Shown one piece after another: positions 7,311-15,584 of a stretch of DNA of 39,884 nt. The notes under the pieces were generated by a model, which was not told the origin of the DNA, made no database searches, and saw only the letters and a list, made by a program, of their open reading frames with translations. Numbering within the stretch: the stretch's first letter is position 1; every line of letters starts with the position of its first letter. The DNA is taken from NCBI GenBank assembly GCA_016933115.1, contig JAFGBL010000080.1, positions 1 through 39,884 on the forward strand, read 5' to 3'. Both the position numbers and the translations under genes were made by a program. Origin of the DNA: Bacteroidales bacterium. GTDB lineage: Bacteria > Bacteroidota > Bacteroidia > Bacteroidales > JAADJA01.

Positions 7311-9113
7311 TTAGAATAACCCTCCGTTTTGAAAAATTTCCAGTTGCACTTCAGAAAATGGACTTCCCATGACCGATTTACTGTTTTTAAGATTGGTGAT
7401 TTCACCGGTCTCAAAATCAACCCTGATGGTATCTCCATCATTTAGATCAAGCCCTTCAACCGAAGAATAAGTCAAAATGGGGAAAGCGGCATTGATGGCA
7501 TTGCGTTCATAAATCGCTCCGAATGATTCGGCCAAAACAGCCTGGACACCCAGGGATTTGAAACAATCCACTGCCTGCTGCCTGGAACTTCCGCTACCAA
7601 AGTTTTTTTGAACTAAAACAATATCACCCGGTTTGGCCTTTTTGGCAAAATCTTCATGTCCCGCCAGGTTATCGAAAGTATATTGTCCCATTTCGTTGAT
7701 GTCGGTAATTGTCAAATAGCGGTTGTGGAAGATCATATCGGTATCAATGTTATCTTCCCTGATGTACCAAACCCTTCCCTCAATGGCAGTAGGTTTCTTT
7801 TCTGATATTTTTTCCTTTTTGGCCTTTTCGATCCTGTCCGATCTCTCTTCCACCGTAAATACGGCAGGCTCAGCCGGAATGTCATCCATCGTTGTAATGT
7901 ACCCGGCAATTGCCGAAGCAGCAACCGTTTCCGGCGATGCCAGGTAAACACTCCCTTTTCCCTGCTTACCCGGGAAATTACGGTTACCGGTACTTATGGT
8001 CACTTCACCCGGACCATTTTGCCCCACCTGTCCTGCTGCGCAACCGGCACATCCGGCGTTGGAAACCAATGCACCTGCATCCTTGAATATTTTGATCAAA
8101 CCTTCTTCGAGGCATTGATCCCATATTTCGTTGGTAGCTGGAACTATTTTCAAAACAACGCCCGGTGCTACTTTTTTACCCTTCAAAATATTGGCCACGG
8201 TTTTTAAATCTTCCATTCTTCCATTGGTACAGCTTCCGACAAAAGCAGAGTCGATCTTGACTTTTTTAGCCCTCAAAATATTCACGGCATCATGCGGTTT
8301 TCCAGGCAATGAAACCATAGGGACAAATGAACTGATTTCTACATCGAATACATCGTCATATTCAGCGCTTGCATCTGCCCTGATCACCTCCAATTTGCGG
8401 CCTGTGCGCGTTTCACAGTAATCCATTACCTCCTTATTGGGTGTGAACAGGATGATAATGGTTCCCATTTCGGTTCCCATGGATGAAATGGTGATTCTTT
8501 CGTCAAGGGTAAATTTATCAACCTCTTCACCATAAATTTCAACCGAATATCCCAACAATGAATTGGCTCCGAATCGGTTCAGCAGATTCAGCACAATGTC
8601 CTTAGCCGTGATACCGGCGGGCCTCTTACCGTTCAAATTTATCTTTACGGAAGGAGGAACCTTGAACCAAATTTTTCCTTTGTTGAAGGCTGCGGCTATA
8701 TCCTTATCTCCCATCCCCTGCCCGAATGCACCTATGGCACCGAGAATGTTGGCATGAGAATCGGTTGTTAAAGCAGTGGAATCGGGATAGGCCAGCCCTT
8801 CAGCCATCAGGGTATGAGTGCCGATCCCGTTATCGATATCGAATACCTTGATTCCATGCTTTCGGGCAAATAACCGGATGACCTGTTGGTTCTGTGCATA
8901 TTTTTGATCCGATCCGGTAGGATTGGTGTCGAATGTGAAGAATGTCCGGTTCACATCATCAATATCCAGGTTATTTTCCTCCAAATGCTTTACGACATTT
9001 GCTCCACCGAAGTCACGTGCAACACGTGCATCAATAAATACATCAACAATATCTCCGGCCTTAACCGTTTCGAACTTGGAATGATTTGCAATTATTTTTT
9101 CAATGATTGTCAT
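7311..9113 (-). CDS. Fused LeuC-LeuD-type hydratase of the aconitase superfamily
   Basis: A 600-residue protein that joins the large catalytic and small swivel subunits of the LeuC/LeuD or homoaconitase type in one chain. The ATG at 9113 is chosen (MTIIEKIIANHSKF); a TTG eight codons upstream is less likely. Cluster ligands are Cys295 (GSCTNGR) and Cys355/Cys358 (NAGCAGCAAG). The DSH motif of the catalytic domain is present (LTTDSHANILGAIGAFGQGMG). The swivel domain begins near residue 445 and contains NIDTDMIFHNRYLTITD and GSGSSRQQAVDC. The family isomerises hydroxy-tricarboxylates through a dehydrated intermediate. The specificity loop reads YLTI, not the Arg-containing loop reported for archaeal homoaconitase, so aconitase, isopropylmalate isomerase and a related activity all remain possible. 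It is the last gene of the IDH-HD-PrsW cluster. Confidence 0.85.
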   Translation of the reverse strand: MTIIEKIIANHSKFETVKAGDIVDVFIDARVARDFGGANVVKHLEENNLDIDDVNRTFFTFDTNPTGSDQKYAQNQQVIRLFARKHGIKVFDIDNGIGTHTLMAEGLAYPDSTALTTDSHANILGAIGAFGQGMGDKDIAAAFNKGKIWFKVPPSVKINLNGKRPAGITAKDIVLNLLNRFGANSLLGYSVEIYGEEVDKFTLDERITISSMGTEMGTIIILFTPNKEVMDYCETRTGRKLEVIRADASAEYDDVFDVEISSFVPMVSLPGKPHDAVNILRAKKVKIDSAFVGSCTNGRMEDLKTVANILKGKKVAPGVVLKIVPATNEIWDQCLEEGLIKIFKDAGALVSNAGCAGCAAGQVGQNGPGEVTISTGNRNFPGKQGKGSVYLASPETVAASAIAGYITTMDDIPAEPAVFTVEERSDRIEKAKKEKISEKKPTAIEGRVWYIREDNIDTDMIFHNRYLTITDINEMGQYTFDNLAGHEDFAKKAKPGDIVLVQKNFGSGSSRQQAVDCFKSLGVQAVLAESFGAIYERNAINAAFPILTYSSVEGLDLNDGDTIRVDFETGEITNLKNSKSVMGSPFSEVQLEIFQNGGLF

Positions 9114-9158
9114 CGCAATAAGTTTAAATTTTTTCAAAATTATACGCTTTATTCAAAT

Positions 9159-9845
9159 TTAGGATCGGTTTTTAAAAATTGATTTTTCATTTAGTATTCT
9201 CATTTTCTTAAATCCCGACTTCCACAAATAAAATAAAAATGGGATAAAAATTAAAAGATACAACGGATGCTGCGACATCAGTATAAAATCGTAAATCCCA
9301 TGTAATAAAACAGGAATCCACAATGCCCTGATCATATAATGATATCTTTTATCCTTTTCCAGCCTGGCCAAACCAAAATAATAACCCATGGCGATCCCAA
9401 AAATTGCATGGGCAGGAACAGCAGTCAGGGCTCGGATAATCCCGGTTTGATGCCCGTAATGGTAAACATACATGAGGTTTTCAACAGCAGCAAAACCCAA
9501 TGATACAAATACTCCATATACAATACCGTCGAACCTTTCATTAAAAGCCCTGTTTTTCCATATCAGTAAGTAAAGTGCCAGAAATTTGAATGCCTCTTCC
9601 GTTAAACCTGCTACAACAAAGGCAACATATCCTACCTGAATATATCCTGAAAACAATGAAGTAAATTTCGTCAGCAAACCGTTGACGAGCATCACCGGAA
9701 TGGTAATTAAACCGCCGGACAGTAAGGCTTTCAATAATAACCCGATGGGTTCCTTTTCGTATTTATCCCTGATAAAAATATAAACCAGGATGACGATGAC
9801 AGGAGCCAAAGAAATGGCAAGCAAGTCTGGCTGCAATGTACCCAT
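9159..9845 (-). CDS. prsW: PrsW-family intramembrane metalloprotease
   Basis: A 228-residue polytopic membrane protein with about seven hydrophobic segments. It carries the PrsW hallmarks: the DKYEKEP loop after the first helix, E83-E84 in GLTEEAFKF, E122-N in AAVENLMYVYHYG, H146 in PAHAIFGIAMGYYFGLA, and H182/D186 in LLHGIYDF. The family is related to CAAX and type II CAAX-like proteases; PrsW in Bacillus subtilis starts cleavage of an anti-sigma factor. No anti-sigma factor is encoded nearby, so the substrate is unknown. It lies between the HD-like gene (53 bp upstream) and the hydratase gene (45 bp downstream), all on the same strand. Confidence 0.9.
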   Translation of the reverse strand: MGTLQPDLLAISLAPVIVILVYIFIRDKYEKEPIGLLLKALLSGGLITIPVMLVNGLLTKFTSLFSGYIQVGYVAFVVAGLTEEAFKFLALYLLIWKNRAFNERFDGIVYGVFVSLGFAAVENLMYVYHYGHQTGIIRALTAVPAHAIFGIAMGYYFGLARLEKDKRYHYMIRALWIPVLLHGIYDFILMSQHPLYLLIFIPFLFYLWKSGFKKMRILNEKSIFKNRS

Positions 9846-9898
9846 TTGTCTTTTAATTCAGGTTAAAGTTACAGTTTTTTATAAATCTTCGATCAGTT

Positions 9899-10450
9899 TC
9901 AAACCATCAGCCTTTCCTTGAAAGGAAGAAAGGTCATAAAATCGGAGTGATGAACCACATAGGCTTCGGTTGTCCGCTTGATCATGTTGCCTTCGTCGGC
10001 ATGGGCTGCAATAATATGGCAAACTGCGGGTGGAACACCACATTCCTCAGCAAGGGAAACCCCACTGAAAGGATGACGTAAATATTTTCCATACGTTCCC
10101 TGAACCGCTTTGCCGTTTCCATCCAGAACATATTCCAGCAATTTTCCTACATCAGCGAGGATTGCCCCCGCAATCAGTACATCCATGTCGCAGGTGAGTT
10201 CACCGTGGTACATATCATTGATTTTCTGACCCGCATCGCGTGCAATATGAACAACCGACCGCTTATGGTCCATGAAAGTCACTTTCAGATCGGGTCCGCA
10301 CAGCAAGGTAAACGGTATGCGGTTCAGGTCTTCCGCTGTTAACACACTTCTTTCAAGGGCAATTTCCCAGGTTTTGGCTGTCTTTTCACGAAGATCCTCA
10401 TTTTCGATCCAATTGAGTTCTGGCCAGAGGGCCAATATGTTTTTATTCAT
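9899..10450 (-). CDS. HD-domain-like protein with an altered metal motif
   Basis: A 183-residue soluble protein. The start is ATG at 10450 (MNKNILALWPELNWIENEDLR), 19 nt after the dehydrogenase stop. A longer frame beginning at 10534 would overlap the dehydrogenase by 65 bp and adds low-complexity sequence, so it was not used. The fold resembles HD-superfamily phosphohydrolases: a first His in MDHKRSVVHIARD, then AGAILADVGKLLEY, RHPFSGVSLAEECG, HIIAAHADEGN and VHHSDF. The central doublet reads Ala-Asp (LADVGK) where HD proteins have His-Asp (LHDIGK). The remaining His and Asp residues are kept, so it may bind metal differently, bind ligand without hydrolysis, or use another His. Its substrate is unknown. 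Confidence 0.7.
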   Translation of the reverse strand: MNKNILALWPELNWIENEDLREKTAKTWEIALERSVLTAEDLNRIPFTLLCGPDLKVTFMDHKRSVVHIARDAGQKINDMYHGELTCDMDVLIAGAILADVGKLLEYVLDGNGKAVQGTYGKYLRHPFSGVSLAEECGVPPAVCHIIAAHADEGNMIKRTTEAYVVHHSDFMTFLPFKERLMV

Positions 10451-10469
10451 ATTTATTGATTTTTTTGTG

Positions 10470-11666
10470 CTATAATTTAACAATGATTGCATCAGCCATT
10501 TGCCTGGTTGAGGCAGCTCCTTTTTCCACAACATCAGGGCGTCCGGCCATTTTCATCATATCATATGTCCGCACTTTTCCTTCGGCGATGACTTCGGCAA
10601 CAGCTTTTCGGATTTTGGCAGCTATGGCATTTTCATCTATAAAATCCAGCATCATACAGGCCGATTCGATCATCGCAATCGGATTGACAATTGAAACCGG
10701 ATAATCGGCATATTTTGGAGCCGATCCATGGGTCGGTTCGAAAACACCTATGCCAGTATCGGGATTGAACTGAGCACTGCAGGCAAATCCCAATCCACCG
10801 ATCAACCCTGCAAATCCGTCGGAAACAATATCGCCAAACATGTTACCTGCCACGATCACGCCGTAATCTTCAGGGTTTTTGGTGAGCCACATCATTTGAG
10901 CATCGATATTGGTATTCCACAATTCGATACCGGGATAATCTGCTTTTTGGATAGCTTTTGCCATTTGGTACATCATACCGGAAGTTTCCCTGATCACATT
11001 GGGTTTTTCACAAACGGTAACCGATTTGTAACCATACTTTTTGGCATGTTCAAAAGCAGCCCTGAGTATTCTTTCGGTAAATTTTTTAGTAAAAATCCGC
11101 GTGGAAACCGAAAGTTCCTCCTTGGGGCACCATTCAAAATTTTTTCTGAATTTCGGGTGAGTCAACAGTGCATTATAAACGTCATCCGGAGGATTGCTCC
11201 ACTCAACCCCTCCATAAAGACCTTCGGTATTTTGCCTGAAAATAACCACATCCACTTCGGGTTCTTCAATGGTGTTATTCTGGCCCCGCCTGATAAAATT
11301 CAACGGATTTCCTTTATAGGAATGGCAGGGCCTCATGCAAATATCGAGTCCGAAATGCTGCCTCAATCCGACGATCGGGCTGGAGTAAACAAGACCCTTG
11401 TCTTTAAGGGCAGGGGAAAGCTCTGCCGTAGCAGCATCCTTGGGTTTTGAAGTTATTGCGCCGAAAAGTCCAATTTTATGCTCTTTGAGCAATTTTATTG
11501 TCCTTTCGGGCAAAGGATTCCCTTCATTGCACCAAAATTCCCAACCGATGTCACCGTTTACATAACTGGCTTCAAAACCGGCGGCGTCGAGTACGCGAAT
11601 TGCTTCGTCCAAAACAACTTTTCCAATGCCGTCACCGGGCATTTTTACGATCGTTCTTTTTCCCAT
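10470..11666 (-). CDS. Isocitrate/isopropylmalate dehydrogenase family enzyme
   Basis: A 398-residue beta-decarboxylating dehydrogenase. Motifs include the N-terminal MPGDGIGKVV, the substrate-binding segment SPIVGLRQHFGLDICMRPC (paired Arg residues), NTEGLYGGVEW, the Mg-binding NMFGDIVSDGFAGLIGGLG and the cofactor loop FEPTHGSAPKYAD. The Lys-Tyr after HGSAP resembles the NADP-binding pair of E. coli isocitrate dehydrogenase, whereas NAD enzymes usually have Asp there, so NADP use is possible. The Ser-x-Asn typical of isocitrate dehydrogenase is Ser-x-Ile here. Next to an aconitase-superfamily hydratase, an oxidative citrate-to-2-oxoglutarate pair is the simplest reading. A leucine- or lysine-type pathway cannot be excluded. 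It is the first gene of its operon. Confidence 0.85.
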   Translation of the reverse strand: MGKRTIVKMPGDGIGKVVLDEAIRVLDAAGFEASYVNGDIGWEFWCNEGNPLPERTIKLLKEHKIGLFGAITSKPKDAATAELSPALKDKGLVYSSPIVGLRQHFGLDICMRPCHSYKGNPLNFIRRGQNNTIEEPEVDVVIFRQNTEGLYGGVEWSNPPDDVYNALLTHPKFRKNFEWCPKEELSVSTRIFTKKFTERILRAAFEHAKKYGYKSVTVCEKPNVIRETSGMMYQMAKAIQKADYPGIELWNTNIDAQMMWLTKNPEDYGVIVAGNMFGDIVSDGFAGLIGGLGFACSAQFNPDTGIGVFEPTHGSAPKYADYPVSIVNPIAMIESACMMLDFIDENAIAAKIRKAVAEVIAEGKVRTYDMMKMAGRPDVVEKGAASTRQMADAIIVKL

Positions 11667-11721
11667 ATTTATTTTATTTTTAAAGGTTTAGCGACTATTA
11701 TCAAATAATAAATAAAAGGGT

Positions 11722-11751
11722 CAAAATTACAATTTAAAAATTATGGGCAAA
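11722..11751 (-). promoter_or_regulatory. Candidate promoter of the dehydrogenase operon
   Basis: On the minus strand TTTG (11748-11751), an 18-nt spacer and TAATTTTG (11722-11729) match the Bacteroidota promoter consensus closely. The predicted start would give a leader of about 50 nt to the ATG at 11666. Confidence 0.5.
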
Positions 11752-11891
11752 AAAAGAGATTCCAATTTTCACTAAGATATAATGATTCTAAATTAAGAAA
11801 ACAAGGATCAGATAACTTCCTTTAAACGATTGGTTTTATGCTCATTACAAATAATTCTTCATAGGGATTTGAAATCGAATGATTTATTTAT

Positions 11892-11942
11892 AACGATTTT
11901 AACTTATCACATGCCGATAACTGATTTCTCTTAACCGTTAAC
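11892..11942 (+). promoter_or_regulatory. Diverged three-unit, 21-bp-period operator array
   Basis: Three 9-bp units, AACGATTTT (11892), GCCGATAAC (11913) and ACCGTTAAC (11934), repeat at exactly 21 bp. The last two extend into the same CTGATT. The end of the last unit is 32 nt from the minus-7 box at 11975, the same distance as in the two LytTR-type promoters at 35.4 kb and 38.4 kb. The core is CGWT rather than CGTTCA, so it may bind a different or less specific LytTR regulator. Confidence 0.5.
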
Positions 11943-11952
11943 TGATTGCCAA

Positions 11953-11982
11953 TTGCCTTCAAATAAAAATCTTCTATATTTG
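11953..11982 (+). promoter_or_regulatory. Promoter of the T9SS cargo operon
   Basis: TTG (11953-11955), a 19-nt spacer and TATATTTG (11975-11982) are a near-perfect Bacteroidota promoter. The predicted transcript starts about 170 nt before the ATG at 12162. Confidence 0.55.
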
Positions 11983-12161
11983 TAATGCTGAAGCTTAAAA
12001 AATGATCAGGATTAAATCTGTTGAATGTTAAATTAGTGTTAATTTTGTTGAAATTTTTTTAGAAAAAACATACTTGCTTATAAATAAAAAAGGTGTAACT
12101 TGTGCCACTCTTTTTGAAGCGCGTTGTTATCTTATAAAATATATAATCAAATAAAAATGAT

Positions 12162-15100
12162 ATGAAAAAAAGAATTTTACCTTTTGGATTATTTTCCTTT
12201 TTAATTTTTGGTTTGGCGGCCTTGTTTTTAATGTCGGCTGATCTGATAGACGATCAGGGAATTACCAAGGATAAAAATGACGGGGGGCAGTCTATCAGCA
12301 CTGCCTGGGAGTATTTGGCTAAAATCCGGAATAACCAGCATACCGGGCTGCTCAATCCCAAAGATGTAATTAAGGCAAGGCGACAAGCTGAAAGCCAGGT
12401 AAATTATAAAAACAGTTCTGCACTGAATATCGATTGGGTTGAAATAGGTCCAAATAATATTGCCGGAAGGACCAGAACTCTGATTTTCGACAACAGGGAT
12501 CCTAACAACCAAACCTTGTATGCTGCCGGCGTTTCAGGTGGAATTTTTAAAAGCACAAATTATGGTTCGATTTGGAAAAAAGTAAATCAAAATAGTGGTA
12601 ATGCAAACCTGAATGTCAGTTGTATGGTTCAAACCGACGATGGAACCATTTATGTTGGAACCGGTGAAGGTTTTAATATTCAAAATTATTCAGGACTTGA
12701 AGACTTTGGTTACGAGAGCGGTTTTGTCGGAAAAGGTTTATTTAAATCCGATGGATCCGACCAGTTTAACCTGGTAGAAGGAACCCAACCGGTATTTCAT
12801 GGTGATTCCATCGACTGGGGATATATCAACGAACTGGCAATTGATACCAAAAACAACCGGTTGTTTGCGGCAACAAACAACAGCTTGAATTATGCAGGTT
12901 TACCAAATTTGAACAACTGGCAATCGGATTGCATGCACGCGCTTGACAGTATATTATTTTTTCAAGATATAGAAATAGATTCAATAGTTACTTGTGATAC
13001 TTTCATGATCGTAAACGAGGAATTGCAATTTGTGAATCCGGTTTACACGATCGACACGTTACGCCACGACACTACCGATATCCAAACCGACAGGTCATGG
13101 GTACCCTTTGGTGAAGGTTATGGTAATATTTACGATGTTAAAGTTAGCCCTGAAGGTTGGATCATAGCCGTATTCAATGATAAAATCTACGTTTCATCAG
13201 ACGGCGATCCCAATAAATTCGTAAACCGTTCAATATATCCTGAAAATCCCGATGGTTCAGGAAAAAATATGAAAACCCAGAAATCAAATATCGTTGTGTA
13301 CGACACCCTGGGAAATCTCTTGCACCAGGAATCTCATACTTATTCGATTGAGGGAAGCTGGGGCATGCTGGTTTCAAGTAAAAAAGGATTCCCGAATTCT
13401 GAAGACGGAGGCAGGACCGAATTTGCCATTGCGCCATCAGATCCTAACATTGTCTACGCTGTTGTTAGTGATAAAGGCAATAACTCATTGTTGAATATTT
13501 ATCTTTCGGCAGATGCAGGTGAAACCTGGCGGATTATTGCCCCGGGCGGAGCAGAAAGTATCAATATACTGGGTACAACGGTTTATAATGAAGCCGGTGA
13601 CGAAACCGTTTATTACACGGGTGATGCAGCTCTCTCTATCGCTGTTTACCCCAATGACCCATATCATATTTTAGTTGGAAGTGTTAACATGTGGGATGGA
13701 TACAAGGTTAGTGAAACCGGATTTTATCAATGGAGATTAGCCTCACAGGGCGATGTTGCCATTTCACTGGGACTGGGTATTTTAGATCCTCTTTATTGCC
13801 ATTTCGGCCATCATCAATATGTTTTTGACCCGGGTACCAGCAGCAAGGTGTTGGTTGCAACCAATGGAGGAATATATTTTGGGAAATTAGAATCAGGATA
13901 TTTTAACTACCAGGTATTAAACAGAAACTTAAATATTACCCAATTTTATTCGGTGGGAATTTCAGGAGAAATAAAAGAAGTTATCGGTGGTGCACAAGAT
14001 ATGGGTAGTATTTATATAAGTGGTGAAGGGAGTTCACCTCAAAACGGAGAGGACCTCTGGCAATACCAAAATAGCGGACCATTGTACCCGGAAGGAACCG
14101 ATGGTGGCATCGTTGCTTTCTCAACATTTCGTGGACAAACACCGGCTGTAACAATTTTACCCGCAACATTTTTTGCCAAAGGCCCATTTCCTGCAAAGGT
14201 GGATGAATCCCTCCCAAACCGGATGAGAAGATCGGAATCATTAGGATTTGATTATTCGAGTAATTTCCTGGATGAAGATATGGAAAATGATAATTTCCTG
14301 ACACCGATGGCATTATGGGAACATTATAACTTCCAAATGAGTCGTGACTCTATTAAATTTGTTGCAGGGAAAAACTTTGAAGCAGGTGAAAATGTAGTTA
14401 TCAGGAGCAATATCATTGATCATCCTTTTAATTATACTTTACCCGTTTCGTTGAATGTTGGCGATTCACTTATGGTACAGGATATTTTTGCTGCCAGATT
14501 GTATGTTGCAACTACCGATGAAATTTGGATGACCAAAGAGGCTCTTGATTTTGCAGTTACACCTGAATGGTTCAAAATTTCAGCTTCAACCAAGGCCGGA
14601 TTCGTAGGTAATCCGACCTGCATAGCCTATTCAACCGATGGTAATTATGTTTATGTGGGGTCACTTGAAGGCAGAGTTTATAGAATATCTAACCTGGTTT
14701 ATGCCTGGGATTACAACAGTGCAGATGTGGCTTCACCCAATTGTGTGGTTGCTTCTACCAGAATAATATTGTATGAGGGCAATTCACAAGTGGTTACATC
14801 CATTTCGGTTGACCCCGACAACCCGGATAAAGTTTTAGTTACATTGGGTAACTACGGTAATGAAAATTATGTTTACTACTCCAATAATGCTACTTCAGAT
14901 AGTCCGACATTTAGTCCGGTACAGGGTAATTTACCACAAATGCCGGTTTATGCCTCATTGCTCGAAATGGATGATGAAACCAATATCGCCATGATTGGCA
15001 CGGAAGAGGGTGTGTGGGTTTCGGATAATGTTTCATCCGGTGAATGGTACGCTCAAACAAACAATATCGGTAAAGTGCCTGTAATGGATATCAAACAGCA

Positions 15101-15548
15101 AACATTATATAAAACAACTTTCGTATTAACTTATTATGATCCGGTGACGAATGAACCATTTTACGAAATTTACCCCGGTATTCATAACAGGGGCTATGTT
15201 TACGTAGCCACTTATGGAAGGGGAATTTTCCAGGTTGATATGGGTTATCCGGAAGGTATAGATGATCAGCCTTTTGATCAAACAGACCGGCGTAATGATT
15301 TAATGGTTTATCCAAATCCTGCATCCAATGCAGTTAATTTCACTATCGACCTTCAAGCAAAATCAAATGTAGTGGTTAGCATTTATGATCTGGCCGGTAA
15401 AGTAATTTACTCTTCTACCCTCACGGGATTAAACCGTGGCGAACATTCTGTCCCGGTTAATCTTGCCACGGTCAGGGAAGGAACTTACATTGTTAAGGTA
15501 GCCACAGGAAATGAAATAAGAACAACAAAGCTTGTAATTATTAAATAA
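12162..15548 (+). CDS. T9SS-exported BNR/sialidase-type beta-propeller protein
   Basis: A 1128-residue secreted protein with an N-terminal signal segment (MKKRILPFGLFSFLIFGLAA). The body resembles BNR or VPS10-like propellers: DWVEIGPNNIAGRTRTLIFD opens the domain, and Asp-box-like turns include STNYGSIW (residues 131-138) and SADAGETW (about 448-455). Residues 1048-1128 form a T9SS type A sorting domain (MVYPNPASNA, then a C-terminal ending TTKLVIIK) that directs export across the outer membrane and surface attachment or release. No sialidase catalytic Arg triad or Tyr could be placed with confidence, so a binding or structural role is as likely as hydrolysis. It is followed 36 bp later by a second T9SS cargo gene, probably in one operon under the promoter at 11953-11982. 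Confidence 0.85.
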   Translation: MKKRILPFGLFSFLIFGLAALFLMSADLIDDQGITKDKNDGGQSISTAWEYLAKIRNNQHTGLLNPKDVIKARRQAESQVNYKNSSALNIDWVEIGPNNIAGRTRTLIFDNRDPNNQTLYAAGVSGGIFKSTNYGSIWKKVNQNSGNANLNVSCMVQTDDGTIYVGTGEGFNIQNYSGLEDFGYESGFVGKGLFKSDGSDQFNLVEGTQPVFHGDSIDWGYINELAIDTKNNRLFAATNNSLNYAGLPNLNNWQSDCMHALDSILFFQDIEIDSIVTCDTFMIVNEELQFVNPVYTIDTLRHDTTDIQTDRSWVPFGEGYGNIYDVKVSPEGWIIAVFNDKIYVSSDGDPNKFVNRSIYPENPDGSGKNMKTQKSNIVVYDTLGNLLHQESHTYSIEGSWGMLVSSKKGFPNSEDGGRTEFAIAPSDPNIVYAVVSDKGNNSLLNIYLSADAGETWRIIAPGGAESINILGTTVYNEAGDETVYYTGDAALSIAVYPNDPYHILVGSVNMWDGYKVSETGFYQWRLASQGDVAISLGLGILDPLYCHFGHHQYVFDPGTSSKVLVATNGGIYFGKLESGYFNYQVLNRNLNITQFYSVGISGEIKEVIGGAQDMGSIYISGEGSSPQNGEDLWQYQNSGPLYPEGTDGGIVAFSTFRGQTPAVTILPATFFAKGPFPAKVDESLPNRMRRSESLGFDYSSNFLDEDMENDNFLTPMALWEHYNFQMSRDSIKFVAGKNFEAGENVVIRSNIIDHPFNYTLPVSLNVGDSLMVQDIFAARLYVATTDEIWMTKEALDFAVTPEWFKISASTKAGFVGNPTCIAYSTDGNYVYVGSLEGRVYRISNLVYAWDYNSADVASPNCVVASTRIILYEGNSQVVTSISVDPDNPDKVLVTLGNYGNENYVYYSNNATSDSPTFSPVQGNLPQMPVYASLLEMDDETNIAMIGTEEGVWVSDNVSSGEWYAQTNNIGKVPVMDIKQQTLYKTTFVLTYYDPVTNEPFYEIYPGIHNRGYVYVATYGRGIFQVDMGYPEGIDDQPFDQTDRRNDLMVYPNPASNAVNFTIDLQAKSNVVVSIYDLAGKVIYSSTLTGLNRGEHSVPVNLATVREGTYIVKVATGNEIRTTKLVIIK

Positions 15549-15584
15549 GGAATTGAAAAATATTACAAATAAATAAATGTAAAA

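Larger units (their letters stand above)
11667..12161. other. Divergent intergenic region (495 bp)
   Basis: No gene is supported. The left part carries the dehydrogenase promoter reading left. The right part carries a three-unit 21-bp array and promoter reading right into the T9SS operon, followed by an AT-rich leader of about 170 nt in which I see no conserved riboswitch or strong hairpin. Confidence 0.6.

Noticed and set aside
10451..10534. N-terminal extension of the HD-like protein
   Set aside because: It overlaps the end of the dehydrogenase gene and reads as antisense-like, non-conserved sequence; ATG at 10450 gives a normal start with a 19-nt gap.
10728..11450. A 240-codon plus-strand open frame
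   Set aside because: It lies entirely antisense to the dehydrogenase gene, has no recognisable domain, and its composition follows the codon structure of the opposite strand.
12162..15548. Active sialidase
   Set aside because: Asp-box-like turns are present, but the catalytic Arg triad, Tyr and Asp could not be placed, so only a propeller fold is claimed.
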